Shown piece by piece: positions 25,984 to 36,600 of a DNA stretch of 64,000 bases. The DNA comes from Streptomyces sp. Isolate_45 (GTDB lineage Bacteria; Actinomycetota; Actinomycetes; Streptomycetales; Streptomycetaceae): contig NZ_JANFAK020000004.1 of the NCBI RefSeq assembly GCF_024721315.2, forward strand, positions 1 to 64,000. Direction: 5' to 3'. A program made the position numbers and the translations under genes. Positions within the stretch are counted from its first letter, which is position 1. Every line of letters begins with the position of its first letter. Below the pieces are notes generated by a model. The model made no database searches. It saw nothing but the letters and a program-made list of their open reading frames with translations, and was not told the origin of the DNA.

Positions 25984-28900
25984 GAGTGGTCCCCTTCGTT
26001 TCCGGCGCCGTTGGCGTCCGGGTTCGGGCGCGGGAGGAACGGGTGCTGCTCGTGGTCGTCGGCGTTACCCGGAGCGGTCCGCAGCACCAGTCGGATACCC
26101 GGCTCGACTTCGCGCAGGGAGGTCGGACAGGTTGTGCGCTTCCAGGGGCCGGAATCCGGACTGTGGAGCAGGCCGACGATGTCGTCGGCCTTGCCCTTCG
26201 CGTCGAAGGCGAGTCGGGCAGCGGGGCGGCGCTGTTCGCGCGCCCACAGGTCCAGAATGCTGTCCAGCTCCTCGCGTACCCGCGTTGCGACGGCCCGGTC
26301 CGTGGCAACTTCGCCGGCGCGGCGTTCCAGGTACCGGACGATGTGGTCGGCCTTGCTGCTGTGCGTATCGAAGGTCTGCGCGCCGAGGTTGCCGTTGTCG
26401 CCGGCCTCCAGGTTGCGGGCCAGCGCCACGAGCACCCCGGTCAGGCCCCGGTCTATGGCGCGTTCCGCGAACGGGGTGACCGAGAGCGCTTCGACGTGCC
26501 GGTACACGGTGGCGTGGAAGTACTCGAAGGTCTCGTAGTGGGACAGGTCGCGTGGGCGGGCCCAGTTGAACACGGTGAAGACGAGGCCGGGTGCGGCGCG
26601 GCCGACGCGGCTGGTCGCCTGGATGTACTCGGCGGTGGATTTGGGCTGGTTGGCGACGACCATGACGCCGAGCCGGGAGACGTCGACTCCGACGGCGATC
26701 ATGTTGGTGGCCAGGAGCACGTCGATCGGTGTCAGCTTGTTCGCCCGGGGGAAGGTGTACTCCAGCTGCTGGAGGATGTCGGGGATCTTCTCCGAGGTCA
26801 GGCGCGAGGTGAGCTCCTCAAGCCGCAGGTCGTAGCGCCTCGACAGGCCGCGTTCGTTGATCCGCTCCAGTCGGGTGGAGACATCGTCCTCGACCGACAG
26901 ACGCATGCCGCCTAGATCGCGCAGGCTGTTGAAGTAGCCGACGAGGGTCATGTAGGGATCCGTCACCGGATTGTGCCCGTACTTCTTGTGCACGGTCTGC
27001 GCGGCGGCGAGCACCGCGACGTACACCCGGATCATCGTGGACTTCGTGCGCACGCCCTGCGCGCAGATCCCGATGTAGCGGCGACCGGGATGTGAGTCCG
27101 TGGGCCGCTGTCTGGCGAAAAAGCTGTCCCCGATTTCCAGTCCCTGTGGCGGGAAGACCTCGGTGCGCCGGTCGAAGAGGGCATGAATCTGCCGCTCGGC
27201 GCGCCGCACGGTGGCCGTCGAGGCGATCACCTTCGGCCGCGCCGTCCTGCCCGGTGCGTATTCCCACGTGGCAAGGCGGTCCACTGCGGCCTCGTACAAG
27301 CCGGTCAGCGAGCCGAGTGGACCGGAGATCAGGTGGAGTTCGTCCTGCACGATCAGGTCCGGGGGACGCACCGGCTTGGCCGCGGTGAGCGTCGCAGCAG
27401 GATGGCGTCCTTCCGCGAGGTGGCTGCTGGCTTCCCAGTCCTCCTCGGCGATCTGGGCGGTGACGTAGCCGTGTCGGGAGCAGTACCGGGAGGCACGTCC
27501 GAACAGGGCTTGGGTGCGCCCGTTCCAGGTGAGCTGTGCGAACTTGTCGACGGTCGCGATCACCAGGCTCGGCAGCAGTCGGTAGATCTCCTCGTCGACG
27601 ACGACCACCGGCAGGCCCTCACGGTTCGGGTCGCCGCCGCCGAAGGGGCAGCCGAACAGCTCGGGACAGCGCAGGAAGGTCCGGCGAAGAGTCTTGTCGA
27701 CCTCGATGTCCCGGCCCTTCTCGATCTTCGTTCCGCACCACGGGCAACTGGTGAGCTGGTAGGGGGTGCCGGAGTTCTGATGGGGCTTCCCGCTCGCCCG
27801 GCGGACGTCCTTGACCCAGTCGACGGCCTTGTCGGTCGTGTTCGGGGACACCTTCCCCCCGACCCACAGGCCGATCCGGAACGGTTCTGCACCCCACCGC
27901 GCCTCGTCGGCACGGCGCAGGACCTCGCACGCGCAGATCAGTGCGGTGGCACGTTGGAACTGTTGGATCGTCAGCAGCCTCAGGGTGTAGCGCATCAGTA
28001 CGGCGACCCCATGGCCTGCGTCGAGGCCGCCGAGGTCCGGTCGCAGCCGGCGGATGGCGAGGGTGTAGGAGGTCAGGCCGAGGTACGCCTCGGTCTTGCC
28101 GCCACCGGTGGGGAACCAGAGCAGGTCCGCCACCGCATCGGCTCCCGTGGCACGCTCCGGATGCGCGGGATCGGTCAGTGCGGGAAGGTTCAGCAACAGG
28201 AACGCGAGCTGGAAGGGGCGCCAGGAGCGGTTGGCCGGTTTGTCCTCGTCGCGGAACACTGCGTTGAGGTCACGGGATCCGTCGCGGCGTCGGGCGGCGG
28301 CGACCCGTGTGTGGACACGCTGCAGGTGCATCGCGCTGTTCGCAAAGCGGAAGGCGGCCAGGGCGTCCGGGTCACCGAGCACCAGCTCGATGCCCGCTTC
28401 GATCCGGTCGGCCGCCCGCTTGGCTTCGTTCAGTGCCTCCTCGGCCTGGTCTGCGTACTCGTCGAGATACTGACCGTCCTGCCCGATCCGTGCCTCGGCC
28501 CGCTCGATCCACGCCCGGTATCCGGCCACGAGCGGAATCAGCCCCGCCCGCAGTCGTTGCGGCTCGCACGCGCCGAGTTCCTTCATGTCGACCAACAGGT
28601 CCACCAGCTCCGGGAGGTCCGGATCGCTGTCGAACGACGGCGCGTCGGTCTGCGCGATGTCGTACTCCGGCGCCGCCTTCGTACATACCGAGACCGCTCT
28701 CATCGGGTCGGCGTCACTGGCCGTAGCGCTCACCCCGGTCGCGTGCCCCACCGCGAACTCAGGGCTGAACCGGTACGCCATCGCCAACCGTCGCTGCTCG
28801 CCCTGGTCAACGGCATCGCCACCGGATCCTGGCTCGTGCCGGGGCAGGAACACCGCCGCGCCGTCCGCGCCGTCCGCCGACAGCTCGGCCTGGAAAACCC

Positions 28901-29507
28901 AGTGCAGGGCGGAGTTGGAGTCGGTCTCGGTGGTGTTGACCAGGAACAGGGTGACCAGCCAGTCGTTGTGGAAGCGCCGCACGCGGCCGCGCAGCACCAC
29001 CTTCTCGTCCTCGGAGTCGAGCACCAGAGCCTCGACCTGGCCCTCGACCAGCTTGACCGGAACGCAGCCGGTGTGGGGCGTGCGCCGCCAGATCAGCTTC
29101 TCGATGCTCGGATCCGTCGAGTGCGAGCGGACGTAACGCGCCCACCGCCCGGTCACCTCCAGCCGGTCGGCATCACCGCGCACCCGCGCGGTGAACCCGA
29201 CCGACGACGGGGCCAGACTCGGCACGTTCGGCGCGTCCGCGTCCGGCGAGCCCTCATCGGCGCCGGGCAGCTCGCTGTCGCCGAGCGAGGCGTCTATCTC
29301 CTCGGGCACGATCGTCGTGCCGTTCGGGGCGAGGCGGCCGAGCACGTACCAGTCGGTCGGGGAGTCAGCGACCTCCTCCTGGTCGCCGCCCACCGGTCCG
29401 AGCAGGTCCAGCACCACGAGCTCGGCCAGCTCGTCACGTATCGAGCCTGGGGACGGAACAGCCAGCACCGGGCTGTTCGATGTCGCGGGCGGCAACTTAT
29501 CGCTCAT
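25980..29507 (-). CDS. drmA: DISARM DrmA, large SF2 helicase
   Basis: A ~1,175-residue helicase. Walker A is FPTGGGKTEAYLGL (about 460). The Walker B is DELH in LIVQDELHLISGPLG. The C-terminal helicase domain includes GVDVSRLGVMVVANQPKSTA and IQATSRVGRAAPG. The family companion of DrmB. The ATG at 29507 was chosen, but a GTG 8 codons upstream is possible; neither has a clear ribosome site. It lies 90 bases after drmMI. Confidence 0.93.
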   Translation of the reverse strand: MSDKLPPATSNSPVLAVPSPGSIRDELAELVVLDLLGPVGGDQEEVADSPTDWYVLGRLAPNGTTIVPEEIDASLGDSELPGADEGSPDADAPNVPSLAPSSVGFTARVRGDADRLEVTGRWARYVRSHSTDPSIEKLIWRRTPHTGCVPVKLVEGQVEALVLDSEDEKVVLRGRVRRFHNDWLVTLFLVNTTETDSNSALHWVFQAELSADGADGAAVFLPRHEPGSGGDAVDQGEQRRLAMAYRFSPEFAVGHATGVSATASDADPMRAVSVCTKAAPEYDIAQTDAPSFDSDPDLPELVDLLVDMKELGACEPQRLRAGLIPLVAGYRAWIERAEARIGQDGQYLDEYADQAEEALNEAKRAADRIEAGIELVLGDPDALAAFRFANSAMHLQRVHTRVAAARRRDGSRDLNAVFRDEDKPANRSWRPFQLAFLLLNLPALTDPAHPERATGADAVADLLWFPTGGGKTEAYLGLTSYTLAIRRLRPDLGGLDAGHGVAVLMRYTLRLLTIQQFQRATALICACEVLRRADEARWGAEPFRIGLWVGGKVSPNTTDKAVDWVKDVRRASGKPHQNSGTPYQLTSCPWCGTKIEKGRDIEVDKTLRRTFLRCPELFGCPFGGGDPNREGLPVVVVDEEIYRLLPSLVIATVDKFAQLTWNGRTQALFGRASRYCSRHGYVTAQIAEEDWEASSHLAEGRHPAATLTAAKPVRPPDLIVQDELHLISGPLGSLTGLYEAAVDRLATWEYAPGRTARPKVIASTATVRRAERQIHALFDRRTEVFPPQGLEIGDSFFARQRPTDSHPGRRYIGICAQGVRTKSTMIRVYVAVLAAAQTVHKKYGHNPVTDPYMTLVGYFNSLRDLGGMRLSVEDDVSTRLERINERGLSRRYDLRLEELTSRLTSEKIPDILQQLEYTFPRANKLTPIDVLLATNMIAVGVDVSRLGVMVVANQPKSTAEYIQATSRVGRAAPGLVFTVFNWARPRDLSHYETFEYFHATVYRHVEALSVTPFAERAIDRGLTGVLVALARNLEAGDNGNLGAQTFDTHSSKADHIVRYLERRAGEVATDRAVATRVREELDSILDLWAREQRRPAARLAFDAKGKADDIVGLLHSPDSGPWKRTTCPTSLREVEPGIRLVLRTAPGNADDHEQHPFLPRPNPDANGAGNEGDHS

Positions 29508-29597
29508 GGTCACAACGATAGGACGAGTCACTGACAGCGCGGCGCAACGCAGCCGCGAGCTTGTGCCACACGTGGGCTCCGGCGCTGGAAGGCCCCC

Positions 29598-32500
29598 CTA
29601 CCAGAGCCCATCGCCGGGATCCGGGGTCGCTGCGGGGGCAACGGTCTTCCTGGCCTTGGCGGAGCCCTTCTTGCTGTGGAGGCCGCGGCGGACCTCGTCT
29701 TCGTACAGGGCATGGTTGAGTTCGAGGAGACGGTCGTTCATCTCGATCTGGACATCCGGGTCGACGGTCCAGCGCAGGCCATGGACCGGCTCGTGGAATC
29801 CATGGTTCAGCACGAGCGGCGTCCAGCCGAAGTGCGCCGCGAGGGGGTGGGCGAGGTAGGACTCAGTGACGGCCTCGTCGATCTCGACATGGATCTCGCG
29901 CAGGCGCTGGATATCGGCGTCGAGGTTCGCCGGGTTGTGGACCTCGTTATAGAGGTCGGTCATGCCGAGCTGCGGGGTCCGCGATAGCTGGACATGGCGA
30001 CGGTAGGTGTCCAGCTCCTCGCCGGCGGCACGGATGCGCCGCGTGAGTTCCGGCTGTGGGAACGTGTCGAAGCCATCGGAGGGAGTGTAGCGAAGCCTCG
30101 TCTCCAGGGTCGACTCGCCCTTGACGGTCCACCAGTTGAAATGCCATGCGCTCGTCAGAAGGGCGAGCATTGCCGTCACGTCGGGTTTGTAGAAGACGCA
30201 CAAGGCATGCGAGAAGACTTGATTGTTGGGCACGATGACCGGCAGTCCATATTTGCTGTGCAGGCCAATCACGAGAATGCGGTCATGGTCGGCGATTGCC
30301 TTACGGAGCTCGGGGCGTGGTCGATGAAATCTCCACCATGCTGGCCTATCAGGGCGGCCGAATTCTTCGATTCTTGCGATCAGGTCGGGAAAGTGTTGTG
30401 CGCTTTCAAGGTCCATCATCCCGAAATCAATCACCCATCGGATGGCCGAGGAGTCTGCCCGATTGTTGATCTCGTCAGCGTTGAGGAGCGGAAAGATTCT
30501 ATCTTTATTCCGCTCGTTCAATGAGAGCAGAGACTGCATGCTGCTTGCGTTGAGGATGAATCCTTCCCCTGTCACCTGACAGCCAACCGAGGCTTGGCCA
30601 ACGCATGCAGCCAGCTTCTTTGGGCCCCCAGTTGTTCGCGATGATGCGGTCAAGCTTGACGAAATGTCATGGGTGGTTTTTCCCTCGAGGATGGGCTTTT
30701 CGGCGGATCCAAGAATTCCAACCCATACCAATGACACGTACACGCCGGCTTCCCCCGGCCATGCCATGGACTTGACAGCGCGACCGATTTTCCAATCCTC
30801 GGTGAGGATTCGGTCTAGGCCCACTTCGCGGGAGTCGGTTTGCGCAATGGTATTTGTTGCGATGATGCCAGTTCTCCCATTGATGGCAAGTTTCAGATTG
30901 CGCAATAGGAAGTATGTGCAGAGGTCTGCCCGACCGCCAGACCCGTGGCCCTGGGCAATTACCTGGCTGATGTAGTTCAAGCTGTCTTTGCCAATGCGTG
31001 CGCTGGTCTGAACGCCGCCCGAGAACGGAGGGTTCCCCACCACGGCATCGAAGCGATGGTCGCCACGAGCAAGGTCAGCGACAATCTCGGGGAACTCAAG
31101 CGGCCAGTGCAGTGGACGCAGCGGGGCCGTGCGCGGTCCGCCGCTGGGGCCCAGGAGCCAGCCGTCGACGATATTGCGGGCTTCGGCCGCCGCGGCTTTG
31201 TCTCCCTGCAGTGCCTGTTCGACGAGGTCGGCGATGGACGTGAGGCGGTTGTCGTAGGCGTCATCGGACTTGGTCGTCGCGGTGGACAGTCTCGCCGCGA
31301 CCACGGCGTCCGCTGCGAGGCGGAGCTGTTCGGTCAGCGCTTCGGCCTCGACCAGCTTCGCGGCCTTCGCCCGAGCGTCTCGTATGTCCGTGACCTCGTG
31401 TTGCTCGATGTCGCGGCGCAGCTCCGCGGCTCGGGCCAACAGCGGGCCAGTGATCTTGTCGATTTCGCCGCTGAGACGGGCGTTGAGACGATGACCTTTA
31501 CTCGGGGTGAGGTGGAAGGCTTCGATCTGGTCCGCCGTCAAGCAGCCGATGAGGGAGTCGCCGCAGCGCAGGGCGTGGTCGACGAAGTTGAACGGACGGC
31601 CCTTCGCCAGGGTGACCAACCACAGCGAGAGCTTGGCGAGCTCCACCGCCATCTCGTCGATGTCGACGCCATAGAGGCAACGGTCGGCGACCATGCGACG
31701 TGCTTCGAGGAGCTGCGCATCTCGGTCTTCGCGATGCTCGCCGAGACGCGCAGCGACCGTGTCCGGCAGCCCATCGCGGTCCCACGCCTCCACGACCCGC
31801 TCCGACAAGTACCGGCACGCCGAGACCAGGAACGCGCCAGAGCCCATCGCGGGGTCCAGGACCTTGAGCGCCAGGAGTTCTGATGCCGGACGCACCTGCC
31901 ATTCGGGCGGCTGGCTCCCATCGGCGGGTCGCGGAACACCCTCCGGGGAGCCGGGTGAGAAGCAGAGTGGGTCAAGGGTGTGTAGGACGATCTCTTCGGC
32001 GAGCACGCGCGGTGTGTAATGCGTGCCGGAGTCGCGCCGGTCGCCGACCTGGGTGACGATGACCGTCCCGGCAGGGTGGACAACCGGCTCGTTGCGCAGG
32101 TCGGAGCGCAGCAGGCCGTAGAACGGCCGCACTCGGTCGGCGAGCTCGGGATCGTTATCGCAGGCTGCGTCGAGGGTACCGATCTGTGAGCCGGTCGGCT
32201 CGGTCGCGATTGCGGCGGTGAACTGCTTCGCCGTCAGGCCGGCGAGCTTGACGGTCTTGGCTTGGAGGTGACCCGCCGCGCTCCACTCTTCGAGGTCAGC
32301 CAGTTTGACGTCGGCACCAGACTTGCCCTTGAGCCCGAGGCGTGGCTCGTCGAGCCGAATGGCGGAGTGTTCGAGCAAACCCTCGTAGACATGGCCGATC
32401 TGCTCGACGTCGAGGCCCTTGTAGGACAGGCGTTCCGTCGAAGTGACCTTGCCTGCCGGCGTGGTGCGCTTGAGTTTGACCAGTGCGTCGAGCATGGCGA

Positions 32501-33665
32501 AGACGACACGGTCGGTGACCTTCAGGCGTTCTAGCCAGGCAAACCGCTTCGGGTCGAACAGGGACCCGCCGTATGCGGGGATCCACATGTCCGGGTGCCG
32601 GGCCCCGCCGTGGATGGCTCGGAAGGTGGCGAGCAGCGTGGGCCAGGCAGCCTTCCAGCGGTCGGCGATGTCGGCGTCGTCCTGATCGAGGCGGTCGTAG
32701 AGCTTCGTGACCGAGTACGAGTCTGCGTACAGCTCGTCGTCGGCCGGCAGCAGGCCCTGTTCCTCCGCGTAGAGGAGGAACACGATCCGCATCATGACGG
32801 TCAGCGCAGCGCGGTAGACGGTCCGCGGCGCGACGCCTTCCAGCACGACGCCGTCGGCCTCACGGTCGAGGCGGGAGAGCTCCGCGACAAGGAGTTCGAC
32901 GGCCGCGCGGACCTGCTTGCCGAGGGTCTTGGTGACAGCGGTCGTGTCGTCGGCCGTGCGGGTGAAAAGTGCGGCGAGGGAGTCGGTGTCCTTGCTCTCG
33001 CTGTCCTTGGGCGCGATCGCGGCGCAGCGGACACCGAGCAGGGAGGTGAAGGCGCGCAGCAGCAGCGGTTCCTCGAACCAGGCGTCGGCATCGAAGACAG
33101 CCACCGAGGTCGGTGCTTGGGGCCGGGCGTGGACAAGGACCCACAGGGTGCCGTTGGTGAGCAGTGCGAGTGGGACGGCACGGCGTCGGCACAGCTCGGC
33201 GGCCTGCTCGGCCGCCGACGGCAAGCCCTTCATGGCGCGGGTGAGGGGTTCGCCCCAGGGGCGTCGGTAGATGAGTGCGCGTTCGGCCACGCCGGGCAGG
33301 CCGCTGGTCGGGTCAGGAGGGCCCATGAGCAGTGCATCGGGGGCTGTGCCGGGGAGGTCGGTCAGTTCTCGGGGCAGCATCGAGCCTTGGCGCAGTGCCT
33401 GGCCCTGGTAGCCGAGCAGTTCTTCCAGGACCAGGTGCTGCCAGGCGCTGCACAGCGTCGCCGGTTCGGCCTGCAGTTCGGCCCATGCCTGCCGGAGGCG
33501 GCCGCGCAGTGGAGTGTCAACAACGTCAAGGCCCTGCGGGAATGCGTCGGCGAGGATCTTCGCGGTGAGGAACGGTCCGTCCGGACGCAGCAGGTTGAGC
33601 CACTCGGCGTGCTGCTCGATCGGGGTCTGCTGCTCGGCTTTCGGGGAACGGGTGCGCGTTGGCAT
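29598..33665 (-). CDS. drmMI: DISARM DrmMI, N6-adenine methyltransferase
   Basis: A 1,355-residue adenine-specific DNA methyltransferase of the PglX/type IIG-like group. Motif I is DPAMGSGAFLVSACRYL (about 605), and the catalytic motif IV is NPPF in VVGNPPFSGG (about 880). In class 1 DISARM it marks host DNA as self. The stretch after NPPF (about 30,150-31,000 on the DNA), which should hold the target-recognition domain, is clearly less GC-rich than the rest, as if exchanged. Its start and the drmD stop share one base. Confidence 0.93.
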   Translation of the reverse strand: MPTRTRSPKAEQQTPIEQHAEWLNLLRPDGPFLTAKILADAFPQGLDVVDTPLRGRLRQAWAELQAEPATLCSAWQHLVLEELLGYQGQALRQGSMLPRELTDLPGTAPDALLMGPPDPTSGLPGVAERALIYRRPWGEPLTRAMKGLPSAAEQAAELCRRRAVPLALLTNGTLWVLVHARPQAPTSVAVFDADAWFEEPLLLRAFTSLLGVRCAAIAPKDSESKDTDSLAALFTRTADDTTAVTKTLGKQVRAAVELLVAELSRLDREADGVVLEGVAPRTVYRAALTVMMRIVFLLYAEEQGLLPADDELYADSYSVTKLYDRLDQDDADIADRWKAAWPTLLATFRAIHGGARHPDMWIPAYGGSLFDPKRFAWLERLKVTDRVVFAMLDALVKLKRTTPAGKVTSTERLSYKGLDVEQIGHVYEGLLEHSAIRLDEPRLGLKGKSGADVKLADLEEWSAAGHLQAKTVKLAGLTAKQFTAAIATEPTGSQIGTLDAACDNDPELADRVRPFYGLLRSDLRNEPVVHPAGTVIVTQVGDRRDSGTHYTPRVLAEEIVLHTLDPLCFSPGSPEGVPRPADGSQPPEWQVRPASELLALKVLDPAMGSGAFLVSACRYLSERVVEAWDRDGLPDTVAARLGEHREDRDAQLLEARRMVADRCLYGVDIDEMAVELAKLSLWLVTLAKGRPFNFVDHALRCGDSLIGCLTADQIEAFHLTPSKGHRLNARLSGEIDKITGPLLARAAELRRDIEQHEVTDIRDARAKAAKLVEAEALTEQLRLAADAVVAARLSTATTKSDDAYDNRLTSIADLVEQALQGDKAAAAEARNIVDGWLLGPSGGPRTAPLRPLHWPLEFPEIVADLARGDHRFDAVVGNPPFSGGVQTSARIGKDSLNYISQVIAQGHGSGGRADLCTYFLLRNLKLAINGRTGIIATNTIAQTDSREVGLDRILTEDWKIGRAVKSMAWPGEAGVYVSLVWVGILGSAEKPILEGKTTHDISSSLTASSRTTGGPKKLAACVGQASVGCQVTGEGFILNASSMQSLLSLNERNKDRIFPLLNADEINNRADSSAIRWVIDFGMMDLESAQHFPDLIARIEEFGRPDRPAWWRFHRPRPELRKAIADHDRILVIGLHSKYGLPVIVPNNQVFSHALCVFYKPDVTAMLALLTSAWHFNWWTVKGESTLETRLRYTPSDGFDTFPQPELTRRIRAAGEELDTYRRHVQLSRTPQLGMTDLYNEVHNPANLDADIQRLREIHVEIDEAVTESYLAHPLAAHFGWTPLVLNHGFHEPVHGLRWTVDPDVQIEMNDRLLELNHALYEDEVRRGLHSKKGSAKARKTVAPAATPDPGDGLW

Positions 33666-36600
33666 CAGTGGCCTTCCTGGTGGGAAGGAGCGGCTACGGT
33701 CAGGGAGGCGGGGACGAGGAAGGTGACCGCCACGGGGAATCGGCGGGCGACTGGGTCCGCGTACCGGTGGCGCAGGGCTGCGGCCTCGGACACGAGCTGT
33801 TCAGGGACGGCGGCGAGGCGTGCCTCCAGTTCCGTGCGGTCCTTCTTGAGCTGGTCGCGTTCCGGGTCGGGGGCCAGCAGCGAGTCCTGGCGCCAGAGCG
33901 GGTTGGAGTTCAGGGAGTCCCGGATGTTGCGCTCCAACTCGGTCAGTACCGACTGCATTGCTTTGACGTCTTCCTCGCAGCGCTTGTCCAGGACCTTGCG
34001 CTGTTTGCGCGCGATCTTGTTGGACTCGGTCTGCAGTGCCTTGCCGAGAGGGGGCTCCAGTACACCCCACAGCGCGGTGAGCCGGTCGAGGAATTCGGGC
34101 GGCGGCGCGTCCTGCGACGCGGCAGCGAGCCAGTGTTCCAGGGTTTCCGGGTTCTTCTCCACCACCAGCTTGCCGTGTTCGATGGATCCACCGGCCAGGG
34201 CGATCTGCTCATGCAGACGCACTCCACGGTTCCCAGTGAGCACGACGCGGCCGTGTGCGATCACTGCAGGGTTGCGCAACAGGTCGCCAGGGACGATCCG
34301 GGCGGTGACACGGGTCAGATGCGCGCCGTGCTCGTCCTCGGACCACAGTTCAGCGCGCAGCAGACGCAGACACAGATCGACCAGGCGGTGGTTCAAGTGC
34401 AGCAGCACGACGTCAGTACGTCCAGCGTAGTCCTGGTCGAAGGTGACGGGGCGTTCCTTGCCACTGACCGGGTGCCGCAAGCCGTCGTTGCGTGCCTGTG
34501 CCCAACCTTCCTTCAGTTCCGGGAGCCTGAAGCATCGTGCCTTGACTCCCTTGGGCGACGGAGTCTCGATCAGATCCTTCTTGTGGGCCAGACGGAGTGC
34601 GGTCCGCACGACCCGCTCGATCGTCTCCGGGTTCAGATTCAGCTCGGTGCGGGTCCGCGTGAGCTGTTCCTGGGCCTGCTGGAGGTCGTGCGCCAGATTC
34701 CGTTCGATTTTCAGTACGGCCTTGCCGGCCAGGCGCTGGATCTCCCTGTCGGTGGTCTGCCAGCTGGAGCGCTTGCCGAGCATCTTTTGCTCGACCTGGC
34801 TGGCGATCACTTCTCCGGCACTACCGAGGTCGGTGCGGATCTGCTCGACCTTGCGGACCGCGACGCCGAGGAACGCCATCGCGTCCTCCAAGGTGCCCTC
34901 GGTGAATCCGGTGTCCTCTTCGCGCTTCCGGTCCCAGCCCTGAGGCACGAAATGGACGATCTCGACCTTCGCCGCGGTCTGTCCGTGCCGGTCCACTCGG
35001 CCGTTGCGCTGCTCCAGGCGGTTGGGGTTCCACGGGATTTCCCAGTGCAAGACCCGGTGGCAGTGGTTCTGCAGGTTGATGCCCTCGCTCGCGGAGTCGG
35101 TGGCGAGCAGGATCCGCACCGGGTCGACGTCGGGGTCGTCCTGGAAGACGTTCTTGACGCGCTCGCGTTCATCGCGGTCCTGGCCGCCGTAGAGCTGGGC
35201 GATCGCCTCGTTCGGCACACCGGCGCTGATGAGTCGTTCGTGCAGCCAGCGCTGGGTATCGCGGTATTCGGTGAACACGATGACCCGATCGCCGTCCCAG
35301 CTGCCGCTCATCCCATCGGTTCCGTTTCGCTGCACGATGGCGCGCAGCCAGCCGAGGAAGGCGGTGAACTTGCCGTCGGACTTCTCCGAGTTGCGGTCCC
35401 CCCAGTCGCGCAGATCCTCCAGCAGCTTCTGCTCGGCCGGGGTAAGCGGCGGGGCGAACCGACGAACTGTGGCAAGGGCTTCCTGGGCTGTCTCCGCGAA
35501 GGCGGCATCGTCCTCAGCCGACTCGTCCAGCTGCCCGATCATCTTTGCGAGGACCTTCTCCGCCACCGTATACGCGCCGCGGTCGTACTCCCGCTCGGCT
35601 TCGTTGCGACTTCCCCGGGCGAGCATCGTCTTCAGATGGGTGTCCACCGTATTGGCAAAGGCCTTCGGGCTGGACAGGAAGCGGCGTTTGAGCAGCGTGA
35701 CGACGAAGTCCGCAGCCCGACTTGGCGCAGTGCCCTGCAAGGTCAGCTGGCCGGAGATCGTCTCGCGGCGGGACTGCGCGTACAAGTCGAGTTTTGCGTA
35801 GGCGTCGCGTGTCGGGGCATCGTAGACGACTTCAAGGGGATGGTCGAGGTCACGTTCCGGGAAGCGCGGGCTACCGTCCCAGTTCGGCGGCAGATCCCGC
35901 TTCAGTCGCCGCACCATCACCTGTGCTTTGGCCTCTTCCGAGGGCTCCAGGGTGCGGGCGAAGCGGTGGCCGTCCAACAGAGCCAACAGGGCGGTGAACG
36001 ATTCCAAGTAGCCGTTGTGCGGCGTCGCCGACAGGAACAGCCGGTGCTCGCTGTGCGGGGCCAAGGTTTTGATCGCGTCGGTGCGCTGCGAGTCGACCGC
36101 GTATTTCCCGGACCCCGAAGGCGCGCACGTGTGCACCTCATCGACTACGAGGAGGTCAAAGGCGCGCGGATACTGCGGCGCCGGCGGCAGGATCGAGCGC
36201 AGCAGCGCCATGGGCCGCTCCCGCTTGAGCCAGTCGATCGAGACGATCAATCGCGGGTAGTGCGTCCACGGATTCGCGTACAGCCCGCGAGACCGGCGGA
36301 GCTCCTTCAGGAGCTCCGCATCCACGATCTTGAACCCCAGGCCGAACTTGTCGCGCATTTCATCGCGCCACTGCAGAGTGAGCGAAGCCGGGCACACGAT
36401 CAGCATGGTCCGGGCCCGGTGCCGCAGCATCAGTTCCTGCATCACCAGACCCGCCTCGATGGTCTTACCGAGACCAACGTCATCCGCGATCAGCAGGTTC
36501 GTACGCGGCATCTGCAGCGCCCGCACCACAGGGTCGAGCTGGTAGTCCTCCGGCTTCACGCCGGAGCGGAACGGCGCCTGCAGCAACGTCTTGTCCGCCG

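Noticed and set aside
27183-29534. A ~780-codon plus-strand frame opposite drmA
   Set aside because: Shadow of the helicase; composition is typical of reverse-complemented coding sequence.
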